Below, piece after piece: positions 25,308 to 36,850 of a DNA stretch of 64,000 nt. The stretch comes from Cycas panzhihuaensis (lineage: Eukaryota > Cycadophyta). The stretch spans positions 114,025,741 to 114,089,740 of the forward strand of contig CM041465.1 in the NCBI GenBank assembly GCA_023213395.1, in the 5' to 3' direction. The position numbers and the translations under genes are program-made. Position 1 is the first letter of the stretch; every line of letters starts with the position of its first letter. The notes beneath the pieces are model-generated. The model was given only the letters and a program-made list of their open reading frames with translations, made no database searches and was not told the DNA's origin.

Positions 25308-25735
25308 ATGGCATTAAATATATTTATTGATGGAGGTAGTAGAGATAACCCAGGACCATCTACTTCTACTTGGTTGATCTATGACTAATTGGGAAATCCT
25401 CTTATATTTACTAACCTATTTGTACCTAGATCAACTAATAATGAAGCTAAGTATTTTGCCATCATTAGAGCCTTATATGATATTTTTCACTTCTATCTTA
25501 GACCCATTATCTTATATTCTAATTCTCAAGTTATAGCCTATCAATTAGTCAAGATATATCAAGTGCACTCTTCATGACTCTTTTTCCTTCACCATTAGGC
25601 TTTATCATTATTATCTTTATTTTCTTCAGTTACTATCCAATATGTTCCTTATTTCCTTAATTATAAAGTTGACACTCTTATCTCTTCTATCTTAGATGAT
25701 TGCCTTGATTGGCCCTCATCTTTTGGCTAGGGATA
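25308..25735 (+). pseudogene. Archaeal-type RNase H (aRH) of element C
   Basis: From ATG 25308 the frame reads FIDGGSRDNPGPSTSTWLIY, then STNNEAKYFAIIRAL, then ILYSNSQVIAYQLVKIYQV, and after a stop SVTIQYVPYFLNYKVDTLIS. These align with the four blocks of the E copy. The Asp of the third block has become Asn and the Ala of the last block Val, and there are two or more stops. Here the aRH lies before the antisense PMD gene, the reverse of the order in A and E. Confidence 0.75.
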
Positions 25736-26540
25736 CCTTGCTCCATAATGAGTACAAACTACTGCTCCATAAAAAGTATAAACTATTAGTTTTAGAAGAT
25801 AAAGGTTTAAGTAGTATGACAGTTAATATTATAGGTTTAAGAATGAAATGAAGTGTTTGAAAAGATAGGCCCACATGGGAATCTTGGGTCATGGAGGATC
25901 TTGATAAGGGCCAAGATGCTAAAAATTTCTTGTTCATAGAAGAAGCCAATGAGGAATCTAATATACTTAGAAGACTAGTTATTTAGTAAGTGAGATTGAT
26001 ATTTCATTTGGTAAATAACATGTTTTATTCATGATATATTATATGAATATAGATTTTACTTTATGTTTATATAACCTGTTAGGAGTATGATGTGAATTAT
26101 GTGAGTTTTTATTTTGAGAGATTTGTGTTATTCTATCTTCTACTTTTATAAATCTATTACTATTTATTTTAGATGGTTTTATGTTCACAAAAATAGAATT
26201 AGTAATCCTTTCATTTACTCCCTTTTATATTTTATTTATTTCTTATCCTCCATTACTCATAATCTTTTCTTTTAAAAACCTCTTTGCATTCTAGAGTGAG
26301 TATAAACTACTATGTACATAGTAAAAAATAAATTTAAAAAAATGTAAAATGATAAAGGAAATTAAAAAAATAAAAATATTAAAATTACTATATGTTTCCA
26401 TGGACTATCACACTAATGAATGTATATCATATTTAATTTAAAAAAGGGGAAATAAAGGGGAAAAAGAGTTTAGAGTTAATCATCTATTATCCACAAGTTT
26501 TCAAGAAAAAGTGATCGATATATATACATATAAGAAAACA
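25736..26540 (+). other. Spacer between aRH and PMD gene, element C
   Basis: It begins with 'ccttgctccataatgagtac' followed by 'aaactactgctcc', a second match to the block that follows integrase in E (49058). No gene is seen. A degenerate AT-rich region follows, including purine-rich runs at 26320-26400 and 26440-26470. Confidence 0.4.
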
Positions 26541-28390
26541 TGGTATATCTATCACTCATGTGAAGTATGATATAATAGTTAAGGATCACAAAATGCCTCA
26601 CACCCTCCTCTAATCTCTCTATATATACAAAATACATTAATTTCTATGAGCCCTGATGAGATCTCTCTTATACTCTTGGCTTTGTCCTCTCCCCTCTCTT
26701 TGAAATCTACCCATGTATATACTCTCTATAAGGCAAAAGATGTCATCCTTGTTGCACTATAGTACTCCCTAATGGAGTAACTCACACTCCCACCTATGCT
26801 GGTGTCATCCTATTTGGATGATGTCTCTTATACTTAATTACTCTGAGCTCTGACTCTTGTAGTCTTATCTCTACTCTCGTGTCCATATACATATCTTAAG
26901 CTAAAAGTGTATAGTTAAAGTAGTGAATATGATATCCTAGTAATGTATGATCTATAATATTCCATGATAGAATCTCCTTTGATGAAGGAACATAAGGGAA
27001 TATTAACTCTAGTCTCCTCCTCATCTCACTTAGAGTCATAAGCTCATCATCTATCCATAGAAAATATATAAGTTGTGATTAGACTCTTGGAAAGAAAGTA
27101 CATGATAAAAAAGGAAATATAACTTAACACATGAAAAACCAATTAATTAACATAGCTCCTCACTCACCTTCTCTTACTAGATTTACTAGTATTATCTCCT
27201 CTACCTATGGCACTCCCTCTCTTTAAGGCTCTGGGGGAATGTCTTGGGTAAGCTCCCCCTCTCCTATCCCACACCCATCTTCTTTCTCTTCTTATCTATG
27301 GATCCTAGATTCATGCTCTATTTGGAGCCTTCTCTACCTCCACCTAGTACTCCACCTACTCTCTTAAATATCTATTGACTCTCTACCTTATCTCTACTAG
27401 TAAATTCCCCTCCTCTCCCTCCTTGACCTATCTTTCCATTGCCTCCACTATCTCTCCCATCTCTGCCCCCCCCTCTGCCCCCTACTCCCTCTCTCTTTCT
27501 CTCTCCTTCTTCCTTAATTAGCCATAGGTGCCTCTTCTACTACTCCTCTCTCTACTGCATCTACCTCGTCATCACTCCATATTAGTAGTCCCTTATATGC
27601 ATCCCCTGCTAGATGTCTCCTTATCATCTTACTTAATAGGGGACTATGTGGACTCCTTACTATGATAGTTGTTCTATTATAGATCCTAGCTCTCATGTGC
27701 CACCTATTCATCCATAGATCCATTACAATCAACTCTTCTACTGATCCTCCTGATCTCATCAAGGGAATATGATCATAAAGCTAACATAATATGATAAAGT
27801 TGTAAGAGAATCCTCCTCTCCCTAATCTCTTGAATCTCAATAGTTGAAGACACATGCTATCCACCATATATTATTCCTAGTTCATTTAAACTCCCTCCTC
27901 ATACCTCCTCATAACTCTTGCTTATTGTGATAGAACCCCCATGAAGTTTTGGATCATATTAATCATGTATATAATAATGAGGGTAATGATCCATTGTATA
28001 ATAGGAACACCCTCTATTATCCATATGGCCTCTATGGATATCTCATGGGGACCAAACTAGTTAGAAAAAATTATTAGATATTGGCTACATGTCATCTAAG
28101 ACTCATTGTCTACTACCCTATTGAGTCTTACTCTCTTCCCATATCAACTAACTCCTAATATCTTCCTTGCATCACTCAGAGTGATTTGTATCTCTTCGAT
28201 TACTTGTCCCCTAAAGATGTTACATCCTAAAATCTAATAATTAATAAAATCATGGAGTATCTTATACTCTATTACCAGTTGGGTCAATTTGCTTACACGA
28301 GATAGTTTGCATGCCCTTAAAGTAACCCAATCTACCTAGCTCTCTAATGTCCAAACCTTCATTCTCCCATATATCTACTCTCTATAAAGG
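26541..28390 (-). pseudogene. Antisense PMD gene of element C, degenerate
   Basis: On the minus strand near 28200-28120 the frame reads IEEIQITLSDARKILGVS followed by YGKRVRLN, aligned with IGDVTITPRDIR and ILGVPATGRPVRLG of element F. 27762-27514 (DLWMNRWHMRARIYNRTTII ... WSDDEVDAVERG) aligns with the later PMD segment of F (VHRWQMRLRGIEDHAHVF ... WESNDGAGGAG). The tail is unrecognisable. This extends the PMD gene to a fourth, older copy. Confidence 0.65.
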
Positions 28391-29743
28391 CTGCATCACA
28401 TCAAAAGAATCAAATTAATTTCTTTTTTTCATGTTTTAAAATTTTAATTTTCAAGTTTTTTCTTTAAAAAGTTTAAAAGTGTGGTGAAATAAATAAAATG
28501 TAATTTCATCATTAAAAAAGTGATTTGCCTTTTCTTTGTGTGTTGAAAAGAAGGTGGATAGATCTTATAGTTTCATTGATTACTCTTATTTTTATTTCAT
28601 TAATAAATAAATAAATAAAATAAAGAATAAAAAAGTCAAAACCTTTCCATCACTTAGCCCTTCTCCTTCATTTAAGTAAAACTCTAGAGGTTGAAAGAAC
28701 AAAATAAAAAAAGTCCCTAAGAAGAATACAAGAGACATTATTAGTATAATCTCAAATTCATAACTCCTCCATTTGATTGTGTAGGCTAGTGGATTCAATC
28801 ACCCCCTTGCTTCCTAGACTTTCATTACTTTATTCATTCATACCTTTGTCAAATAGCATAATCAAGTGGAGACTCTTTCTTAGGAGTTTGAAAAAGGTGG
28901 TCCCTTGTATTTTCTTAGACTTCATATCTCTTAGTCTAGATTTGAAACAAAAGAAACATTCCATTAGTTGAGAGATATTTGGTTTAGGTCTAACTAAAGC
29001 AACTCCACTTGACCTTTTTTCTTTGCATTACTTACATGATTCTTAGTTGAAAAGAAAAAGAGAGTTTATACATATTCATTAGACATTATTGTATCTTGAT
29101 TTTACATATACCCTTAAGTATTTATTCTACTATGTATCATTAGCACATAAGCCTCTATAATTCAAGATTAGTATAAGATTTTATGCTTGAATTATTAAAA
29201 ATTCTTAGTGCATTATCATTACATCTTAATCACACTCTAAGTAAGCTTGCTAAGATAATTTATGTTGTATAATTTTAGAACTTTTACCATCTATTTTAAA
29301 GATAGAGATGCTCTTTTTAAATTATTGAACTTATTCTTTCTAACATATAACTTAGATAATAAATCACAATGCTCTAAAAAACTCATAAAATTTTTAATTT
29401 CTAATAACCCTTCCATTATAATGATTTCCTCCTATTTTTTACTCATTCATATCATGTGCTCCCCTATATATACTACATATGTGTATAAATTGGTGATTAT
29501 TTTTCATGATATGGGAAAGGTATACTCATCTCTATACAGGTAAGCTCTAGGTACCTATTTGTGCTTCCTTTTAATTTAGTTTTATGCTTTTATAAATATG
29601 TGCACTTACATTTGCTTGCTTGTGTTTACTTACTTATGTTACATTTGTTCTATCGGTGATGATTATGACTTTAGATAGTGGTCCAAATGAATTATCCACC
29701 CAAGTATTAAAATATAAATTTTGAGATTATCTTTAAAATTATC
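28391..29743. other. AT-rich 3' region of element C, no gene seen
   Basis: By position this would be the promoter side of the antisense PMD gene. I do not find the conserved TATA motif or leader block. Short simple repeats occur (AAAT units at 28600-28625). The last five bases, TTATC, would be the target duplication of element F, but its partner is outside the window. Confidence 0.4.
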
Positions 29744-30657
29744 TGTTTCCCAGCTACTGGGAATGGACTCGAGATGCATTAACGCAGGTTTGTTTAGGTA
29801 TACTTTCTTACCTTTTCTTGCCCATGCTTGATTGAGGTTATTTAGAGTAGGTTGCTTGACATATGCACCTTGCGCATTGCTCTACTTGCTCATAATGCAT
29901 GTGCTACGGCACACCATCGACTATGTGACTCACGGTGGGGGCATTCCTCGTGAATGCTACACCCGTGCCACATGCCACCACGTTGTCTCCACGGTCTCCC
30001 GAGATGTTTCCTATTTGATTTGCTATCGTTACAATGTGTTGCTTATGTTGTCCTTCTAAGCTCGATTTAATCCTTAGTTAGGACTCTTTACATTGTTTTG
30101 GGTACACGCCATTACCTAGGCATTCCCCTGCCCAAATTATGTTTAGCCTTTGTTTTTACCCCAAAACCTGATGTTTATGCTCCTTTTTCTCTTTTTGTTT
30201 CGGTCTAATACCATCAGAACTTAGCGAAGCATGACAAATGTTGCGATCTGCTTGTTTCTTGATCTGTTGTTTGAAATTTAAAAAAAGAGAACCACGCGAT
30301 AGTTTCCATTTTTTTTATAGAACTGTCATGTGGCATTGATTGATTTGAGTTGTCCTGACATCCCCAATGTTCACCTGCTGTGAACAGGGGATAAAGGGGA
30401 TTTTGCTCCCCATTTTTTAGATCTTTTGGCCATTTTTCAAATCTCTTAGAAGAATTTCTGACTTTCACACAAGAAAACACACAGAAAAGATAATCTACAT
30501 ACACAGCAACTAGACAAAGGAGAAAAGGATTACTATCAGCTGGACTTGTAGGGCCATTGCTACCCCCTACAGCTCTCCATAGAAAGCCCCATCTTTCTTT
30601 GCAGGTGATAAAGGATCCAAGTGACATTTTCACCCAAAAGCTTCCCAAAGAGCTAAC
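29744..30657 (+). repeat. 5' LTR of element F, first part
   Basis: It shares with other LTRs the start TGTTTCCCAGCTACTGGGAA, a CAGGT about 40 bp in, and a 'cttgattgaggt' region. Around 30290-30350 it keeps the pattern 'tttaaaaa ... gaactgtcatgtggca', matching 'tttaaaaattcgccgtggca' of E. The last five bases (30653-30657, CTAAC) are the target duplication of H. The long minus-strand frame here is not conserved elsewhere. Confidence 0.85.
30653..30657. repeat. Target-site duplication of element H, left (CTAAC)
   Basis: CTAAC precedes the H LTR and is repeated at 38227-38231 directly after the second LTR. Confidence 0.92.
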
Positions 30658-30713
30658 TGAAAAGGGTTAATGACATAAGGTCATTACATTAGTTGATTAT
30701 TTCGAAAAAGGGT

Positions 30714-30744
30714 CTTAAGTGAACTTTAAATTAGATCACTTAAG
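30714..30744. promoter_or_regulatory. Inverted repeat upstream of the TATA box, H LTR
   Basis: CTTAAGTGA and TCACTTAAG form a perfect 9-bp inverted repeat with a 13-bp spacer, about 65 bp upstream of the TATA box. The same repeat is at 37985-38015 in the 3' LTR. It may bind a dimeric transcription factor; this is inference. Confidence 0.45.
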
Positions 30745-30809
30745 TGAAATGCACTTTCATGTGCATTATGTGTAATTTCATTTCACCTAACTCAAATGCT
30801 CCCTCTCTC

Positions 30810-30819
30810 AATATAAAAG
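30810..30819 (+). promoter_or_regulatory. TATA box of element H
   Basis: AATATAAAAG follows a pyrimidine-rich CCCTCTCTC stretch in the middle of the LTR, the usual place for the start of U3-driven transcription. It is duplicated at 38081-38090. Confidence 0.65.
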
Positions 30820-30954
30820 TAAAGCTCAATGGAGGAGATTCATTCTTTACCTCCCCATTTTGTGAGAGCTTTCTTTCTCTCAAGTCTCTCTTGCTCCCAT
30901 GTTTGCCTTTGTGTTTAGTGCATGGAGATGAAGGATAGATCCACTCTTTTCATG

Positions 30955-30966
30955 TGGTATTAGAGC
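30955..30966 (+). other. Primer binding site of element H
   Basis: TGGTATTAGAGC, two bases after the LTR, matches the copia initiator tRNA-Met site TGGTATCAGAGC with one C-to-T change. Confidence 0.85.
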
Positions 30967-32990
30967 TTGCTTCCTTCATATTCCCCACTTGCACTTGCAA
31001 TGGAGCCATCACTTCCTTCTCCCCCACAATCCATGTGGTGAAGGAGATTATGAAAGTGAATTTAGAAACATTTTCAAGTTATTATGATAGCATATTTTGT
31101 ATTATTTGCTTTTCCTTTCTCTTTTGCAGGTTTGGAATCATAATATAAGGAGTTGTAAGGCCCAAGGATTCCAATCCTTTGCTGGCCATTCATGCTATCT
31201 CATTCTTCTTTTTCTTTTCCCTTTTTTGTCCATTTAACAAGGGGAAATGCTGCCAAAATTTTTCCAAAGATTTAGAAGAATGATTGTAAGGGGAGTTTTT
31301 TACCCATTTTTTTAAAGAATTTTAAGCCATTGAAAATATCTATCATTGTATGCTCTCACCTTGCCCATATTGGGATCCTGGTGATCAAAAAATGATGGAA
31401 ATTTCATATGGTATCATGTGTTAATGAGATATTAGCAAGCTGAAATTTTTGCAGAAATGCAATTTGATTACTGAACTTCACAGGTCTGCAAAATCATCTA
31501 CAGAGATCCAATTGAAGTGATTCCAATTGTCAAAGATGGGGCTCTGAGTCTACTTTCCAGTGCAAAAATCGGCACCTAATTTGGATGTTGTATGAGGAAG
31601 TTATTGCTGTTTTAGTGAACAGAAGTTATTCTTAGTAAGAATTCTGGAAAAATATCATTTCCTAACTTTTCGGGGCTGTCAAAAACTTTCCAGAACTCAT
31701 TTGGACCTGATTCTACTTCCTGGAGATGAAGATATGAGTCTAGTTTGCAGCACAAAAATCGGCACTCCATTTCAGCATCGTGGGAGAAAGTTATTGCAGA
31801 TTTAGTGAAGAGTACGTTTTTTTATATTAACAAAAAAAAAAAAAAAAAAAAGTGAAGAAAATTTCTTCCTTTTTATAAGGCTTAAAAGCCCATTGTAAAA
31901 GTGAGAAAAAAACACCTGGATCAGAGCAATATCCGGTGTCCTCACTCACTTATTAGCATTACATTTCAGCACTCTAAAATCACTCAAAGCAAGCACACCA
32001 AAGACACTTCAAGCAAGCACTCCAAAAGCACTCCAAGCAAGCATTATTTTCAGTTAAATGTACGTTTGATGCAATTCGATAATCTTTTCACTCTTCCTAA
32101 AAGGAACGCATCACGTACGCTATTTTCCGCCATCTTGTACCTGTTCACACACTCGCCAAGGTTGAGATACCTTGGTTGGCAGAATGCCGTGCCATAAAGG
32201 AGGTGTAGGTTTCAAGTTGGGACTGGACTAAACCGGAATATTGGTGAGGTTTGGTTAGCCATACCATCGTGCCTCAATCAGGGATCATCCTGATAACCAA
32301 CCAGGAAACTGAAACTTTAATACAAGATTAAAATATACCCAATCCAATATCCGTCATAGCCATGGGTATGCACGTACCACTCTTTAGAGGAGGTATATAG
32401 CTGCTCATAGGTGAACTGGGTGAGGATTGGGAGTACTTGGGCTCCGTTGTGACTTGGATTTCATCACCAAGCACGATTATGGGTATCGCGGGTGAAGGCC
32501 AAATTAATTCTACTAGAAGCCTAGGCATCCCTTCAACAACCTCAACTACACGTTGGACACAAGTTAGAGGTTATTGGGTTGATTACGCATCCTACATTCG
32601 AGTTTCAAGTTGTGTAAACCCAATGATGTCAACTTCTACATTGGCCTACAATCTTGTATATTGATCACTTACTTATTTGTAAAAAGTGATCCATAGTGTA
32701 ATCACAATCATAGTGCTTCTCATATTCCTGGGTCGTTAATATTTGCCACAAGTGTTAGTGGCCAATTTTTATCATAGTGCTTCTCATATTCCTCTGCGTC
32801 GGGGTTAATATTTGTCACAAGTGTTGGTGACTTTTCTCTAAGTTGCTCCCTTCATCTTTGAGCAACCATTCTCACTTCTTCTTCCTTCTTCTACACTACT
32901 TCATTACATTTCCCATTTATAAATAGTGATCGGTCATTTATTACCATCACTTTTATAGTCCTTGTTCATTTCTTCCTTCTAAAAGACACA
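30967..32990 (+). other. Long untranslated leader of element H
   Basis: About 2 kb without a conserved frame. It contains two diverged tandem units (about 31507-31622 and 31688-31808, sharing 'gcacaaaaatcggcac'), a run of 20 A at 31832-31851, and a second tandem pair (32708-32764 and 32772-32832, sharing 'tcatagtgcttctcatattc'). It is unusually long for a copia leader. Confidence 0.6.
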
Positions 32991-33960
32991 ATGTCTTCAC
33001 AATTCAAGCAAAATGTGAACTACATTCTAAAAGGGAAAGAAAATTGGGACATGTGGTTCCTCGGTGTCGAAATGCTACAAAGTATGAAGGTCTATGGAGA
33101 GATCACTTACAACCTACACCACCGGTTGCATTCTGACTACCACAACCGCTTTCAGCAGAGGTGCTCCAACTGCCCCATCAAGCGTAGCTAAACGCCAATG
33201 GGAACTTGATGATGATAAAATGCATGCGGGATATCGCTTGTCACCGATTATTCTCGCATAATCTCATTAATGAAGTGTACATGATACAAACATGGAAAGT
33301 TCTTGAAGTTCTTAAGAAGAACTTTGACACTAATCGAGACTTAGAATTTGTTCACTTAGTCTTTGAAGATGAACAAATTGAAAATGCAAAAGGACGTGCA
33401 AGTGAGACAATCAATCTCCTTCATCCAATCAAGCAAGCCATTGATAAAGATTTTAAAACTCAATGCATTACATGGGATTTCTTGATTGATCATGTCTCCA
33501 TATCCCAGATTATAAAAATCTATTGGGGAGTCTTCAATCCAGTGGAACTTTAAAGACCCTAAACTTTGAGGATCTTCCTGATAAGTTCATTGAATTTGAT
33601 AAGACCTTTGATACCAACTTTGCCACTACATCAGATCCAATTGATGCTGCTTTTGAAGTGGAAGAAGATCTTTGTTACACCAAAAATCAAGGTCAATACT
33701 CTCGTAGAGGTGGTAATTCCGAGGAAGAGGAAGAGGTAGACAACAAGGACAACGTCCTCTTAGTCAACAGGCTCCTCAATTCCAACAAAAAGCGATCTCA
33801 AGGCCAAGGGCAAAATAATCAACTTTGGACCTAGATCCAAGAATCGAGACAATCCAAATTCTAATACTTGACGGAAATCAAACAATCGTGTGCCAAAGGT
33901 GTAATAGAAGAGGACATTATGCCAAAATTGTAGAGCGCCACCAACAAACTACCAAGTTAT
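32991..33960 (+). pseudogene. gag of element H
   Basis: The start ATG 32991 gives SSQFKQNVNYILKGKENWDM, typical of copia Gag ('L.G.NW..W'). The reading then moves through three frames (32991-33191, 33206-33553, 33523-33834). A glycine- and arginine-rich stretch is followed by the zinc knuckle CQRCNRRGHYAKIV at 33891-33932, whose last Cys is replaced. Gag would build the cytoplasmic particle. Confidence 0.85.
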
Positions 33961-34119
33961 CAACGGCGCCATGGTGCACATAATGTTGATAATACTTCTT
34001 TGAAGATGCTTTTGGTGGAACGCAATTTGCTCATGCACACCTTCAAAGAATTGGGACCACTTCATCAAATGTTGTTGATAGATCCACTAAGTATATTGAG
34101 GCTCATTATGGCTATGCTT

Positions 34120-34380
34120 ATTCACTTTGCCTTCACCACTTGGAGTTGCAAATAGTGCTACCTCAAATACTTCATCGTGGATCATGGATCTTGGAGCAAC
34201 ACAACACATGACTTGTCATCACCAGTTCTTTCAAGATTTTGACTACGAAGTTCGTGGTGTTGTACACATGGTCGACAAATCATCTCGGCCATCGAAGGAC
34301 TTGGAGCAGTTTGCACGAAACTCCTGTGCCTTCCGTGTTTTATACTTGTTGATGTTTTATATATTCACGCTCTAAGCGTA
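34120..34380 (+). pseudogene. Protease of element H
   Basis: SSWIMDLGATQHMTCHHQFF corresponds to the copia active site W.(L/M)DSGAT.HM, with Ser changed to Leu next to the catalytic Asp. The frame is lost near 34310, before the integrase zinc region. Confidence 0.8.
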
Positions 34381-34439
34381 ATCGCTCTCCTATCCACCCT
34401 TGTCTCCGTGGATTTGATCCGAGTGTAACTACAAACAAT

Positions 34440-35780
34440 CAAACTCTCGTGTCATTCACCCTCCTTCAAATCCGTGGTTATGACCGAATTCTTGATGGTA
34501 AACTTTTTCGCCCTAAGCGGCTCACCATCCTCCTGAAGTCAACTTTGTTGATGATGAATTTGTTTTACCACAACCGACTCCTCAAAGTTGTCCCAAGCAC
34601 TCTATGGCATGCTCGTATGGGCCATATCAAAATTGATCATTTAAGAGAACTACAAGACACTCTTCCTGGTTTGCCTAAGTTCCCCTCTAAGCCCTTTAAA
34701 TGTGAAGCATGTATTATTGCTAAATCTCAAAGACAACCCTTTCCTCGTAGTCAGTGGAAATCTACCCAACCTTTATAGCTTGTACACTCAGATATATGCG
34801 GTCCTATGCCCATCCCTTCTATCAAACAGAAGTGGTACTATATTACTTTCATTGATGATTTTACCAAGAAAGTATGGGTTGCTTTTCTTGCAAAGAAAGA
34901 TGAAGCTTGTTCTATGTTTCAAGCTTTCAAGGCCCACGTGGAAAATGAATCTGGATTCAAGATCAAAATACTCAGGACTGACAATGGTGGCAAGTACACA
35001 TCCAATGAGTTTGAATCATACCTACATCAACGTGGAATCAAACATCAGACCACTGTTGCAGGTACACCCCAGCAAAATGGAGTTGCCGAACGTATGAATA
35101 GGATCATCATGAATATGGCTTGTGCTATGCTGGTATATAAGAATGTCCCTATTTATCTTTGGGCTGAGGCTATCTGGACTGCTATGTATTGCATCAACAC
35201 TGTTAGTCCCTCCAAGCTCGGCCCCTCTCTACATGAAATATAGTATGGACAAACCCCCTCTATCTCGCACTTCAGAATTTTTGGCTCTACTTGTTATGCT
35301 CATATTTTGCAGGAACATAGAAATAAGCTCCAAGATAGAGCCATCAAAGGCATCTTTGTCGGATACCCTATGGACAAAAAGGGATACAAGGTTTTTATAC
35401 CTTCAGAGCGCAAAATCATCATCACTAGAGATGTTATCTTTGCAGAGACTGAAGATCAATTACTCAGACTTGACTCCAAGACGCCTTCATACCGATTTAA
35501 TGATGCTACTGAATTTGATGTCCAGATTCCAAAATTTAGGGGGGGAGATGCTGAACAGATGCTTAAAATCTTGGAATCTGACAATAGAGCCTCAAAGGAT
35601 ACAAGCTGTGACTCCAATCCAATGTGTACACATCCAGCACCATCATTTGTGAACAGCCAAGTTGACAAAGGCAAAGCCATAGCAGAAGGATCATCTTCTC
35701 CAACATCTATGGCTGGCCCATCTTCTCCAGCATCGTCAACTTCCTCCGTGCCAAATATTTCACATGATCCTTTTTAGGAT
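34440..35780 (+). pseudogene. Integrase of element H
   Basis: The pre-integrase zinc region reads LWHARMGHIKIDHLRELQ ... FKCEACIIAKSQ (His-x4-His, Cys-x2-Cys). The core at 34806-35243 contains FIDDFTKKVWVAFL, LRTDNGGKYTSNEFE and TPQQNGVAERMNR, which supply the three catalytic acidic residues. A TAG at 35241-35243 interrupts it; the same frame resumes with FVGYPMDKKGYKVF and a serine-rich linker to 35777. A frameshift lies between the zinc region and the core. Confidence 0.9.
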
Positions 35781-36025
35781 CAAAACGAAGACCAAGAGGT
35801 TGTGGAAATGAAAACCTCATTCCAAACTCGAGGTTTTTGTGAAGCCTACCAGCTACACAAGGACATGCGACCAGATGAGGTAGGCAAAACTGGCACTAGA
35901 AGTGCCCATAGAGCAAGGATGCATGAATCACTTTCCGTTGAGCTTGAACCAAGAGCGCATCTTGCTCTTAATGAAGAGCCCCTAATGTACCAAGAAGTCA
36001 GAAGCATGCAGCTTGGAGAAATGCC
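35781..36025 (+). other. Integrase-RT linker of element H
   Basis: A hydrophilic stretch (35802-36029) without a recognised domain. It contains 'ALNEEPLMYQEVRSMQLGEM', the decayed lead-in to RT; the expected Trp codon of the 'A...W..AM..E' motif lies in the neighbouring frame. Confidence 0.5.
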
Positions 36026-36850
36026 ATGAACGAAGAGTATCAATCTCTTATTAAGAACGGTACATGGGAGCTTGTTGATCTACCACTTGGAAGAAAGGTA
36101 GTTCAAAATAAATGGGTGTTCAAAAACAAGTATAGATCAGATGGCACCCTAGAAAAACACAAGGCGAGGTTGGTAGCAAAAGGATTCACGCAAAGGGAAG
36201 GCATTGACTACACTGAAATCTTTGCTCCTACAACCAAGTGGCCTACAATTAGAACTCTAATAGCCTTAGCTGCTCAACAGGGTTGGAAAATCCATCAACT
36301 CGATGTTAAGACCGCATTTCTCAATGGGGACCTTAAAGAAGAAATTTACATGGCTCAGCCAGAAGGATACGAGATTGACGGTCAGGAGCATAAAGTTTGT
36401 AGGCTCAGAAGTCCTTATGCGGCCTAAAGCAAGCCCCTCATGCTTGGTTTACCAAGTTGTCAGAAAGAATGAGGCAACTTGGATATGAGGTTTGTGACTA
36501 TCAAGATATTGATGCAACATTATTCATCAAGCGCCAAAATGATAAAGTCACTTACCTCTTAATCTTTGTGGATGACATGCTCATAACGGGAATAGTGAAT
36601 GTAATCACCCGGTGAAGAAGGACCTTGCTAAAACTTTTGAATTGTCGACCTCGGGTTGATGAAATATTACTTGGGAATTGAAGTAACTCAAAAGGATGGC
36701 AAAATCTTTCTCTCCCAAGAAAAATATATCAACGATCTTGACAAAGTTTCGGTTGGAAGGTGCTCGACCGGTGGATACACCTATGGAGCCTAATATTAAG
36801 CTCTCGGTTGATGGTGACAATAGGGAGGCGACGCAACACTCTGAGGCAAC
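36026..36850 (+). pseudogene. Reverse transcriptase of element H
   Basis: 36026-36427 reads NGTWELVDLPLGRKVVQNKW, ARLVAKGFTQREGIDYTEIF and LDVKTAFLNGDLKEEIYMAQ, all canonical copia RT motifs. A one-base deletion near 36410 shifts the frame; the next frame gives GLKQAPHAWFTKL and the catalytic LLIFVDDMLITG near 36560-36595. Two more single-base losses (near 36645 and 36738) precede GARPVDTPMEP. The enzyme would copy element RNA, but this copy is inactive. Confidence 0.92.

Larger units (their letters stand above)
7498..29743 (+). mobile_element. Element C: old Tat-like Ty3/gypsy element, interrupted by D
   Basis: The order is LTR B, primer site, gag, protease, [element D], RT, RNase H, integrase, aRH, antisense PMD gene, then interruption by element F at 29744. 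The coding parts align clearly with E and F at protein level but are AT-rich and full of stops and frameshifts, so this is the oldest member here. The 3' end would lie beyond element F, outside the window. Confidence 0.8.
30658..30952 (+). repeat. 5' LTR of element H
   Basis: 295 bp, TGAAAAGGG...CTTTTCA. It contains an inverted repeat and a TATA box, listed separately. Confidence 0.95.

Noticed and set aside
30203-30216. TGGTATTAGACC-like primer site on the minus strand
   Set aside because: No LTR boundary or internal coding region goes with it. The surrounding DNA is LTR of element F.
30214-30648. A 144-residue open frame on the minus strand
   Set aside because: It lies inside the 5' LTR of element F, aligns as DNA with the 'tttaaaaa..tgtggca' region of the E LTRs, and its protein is not kept there.
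32165-32215. Possible tRNA-like head of a SINE (TGGCAGAATGCC ... GGTTTCAAGTTGG)
   Set aside because: The box A and box B matches are weak, no target duplication or 3' tail was found, and no cloverleaf is evident.
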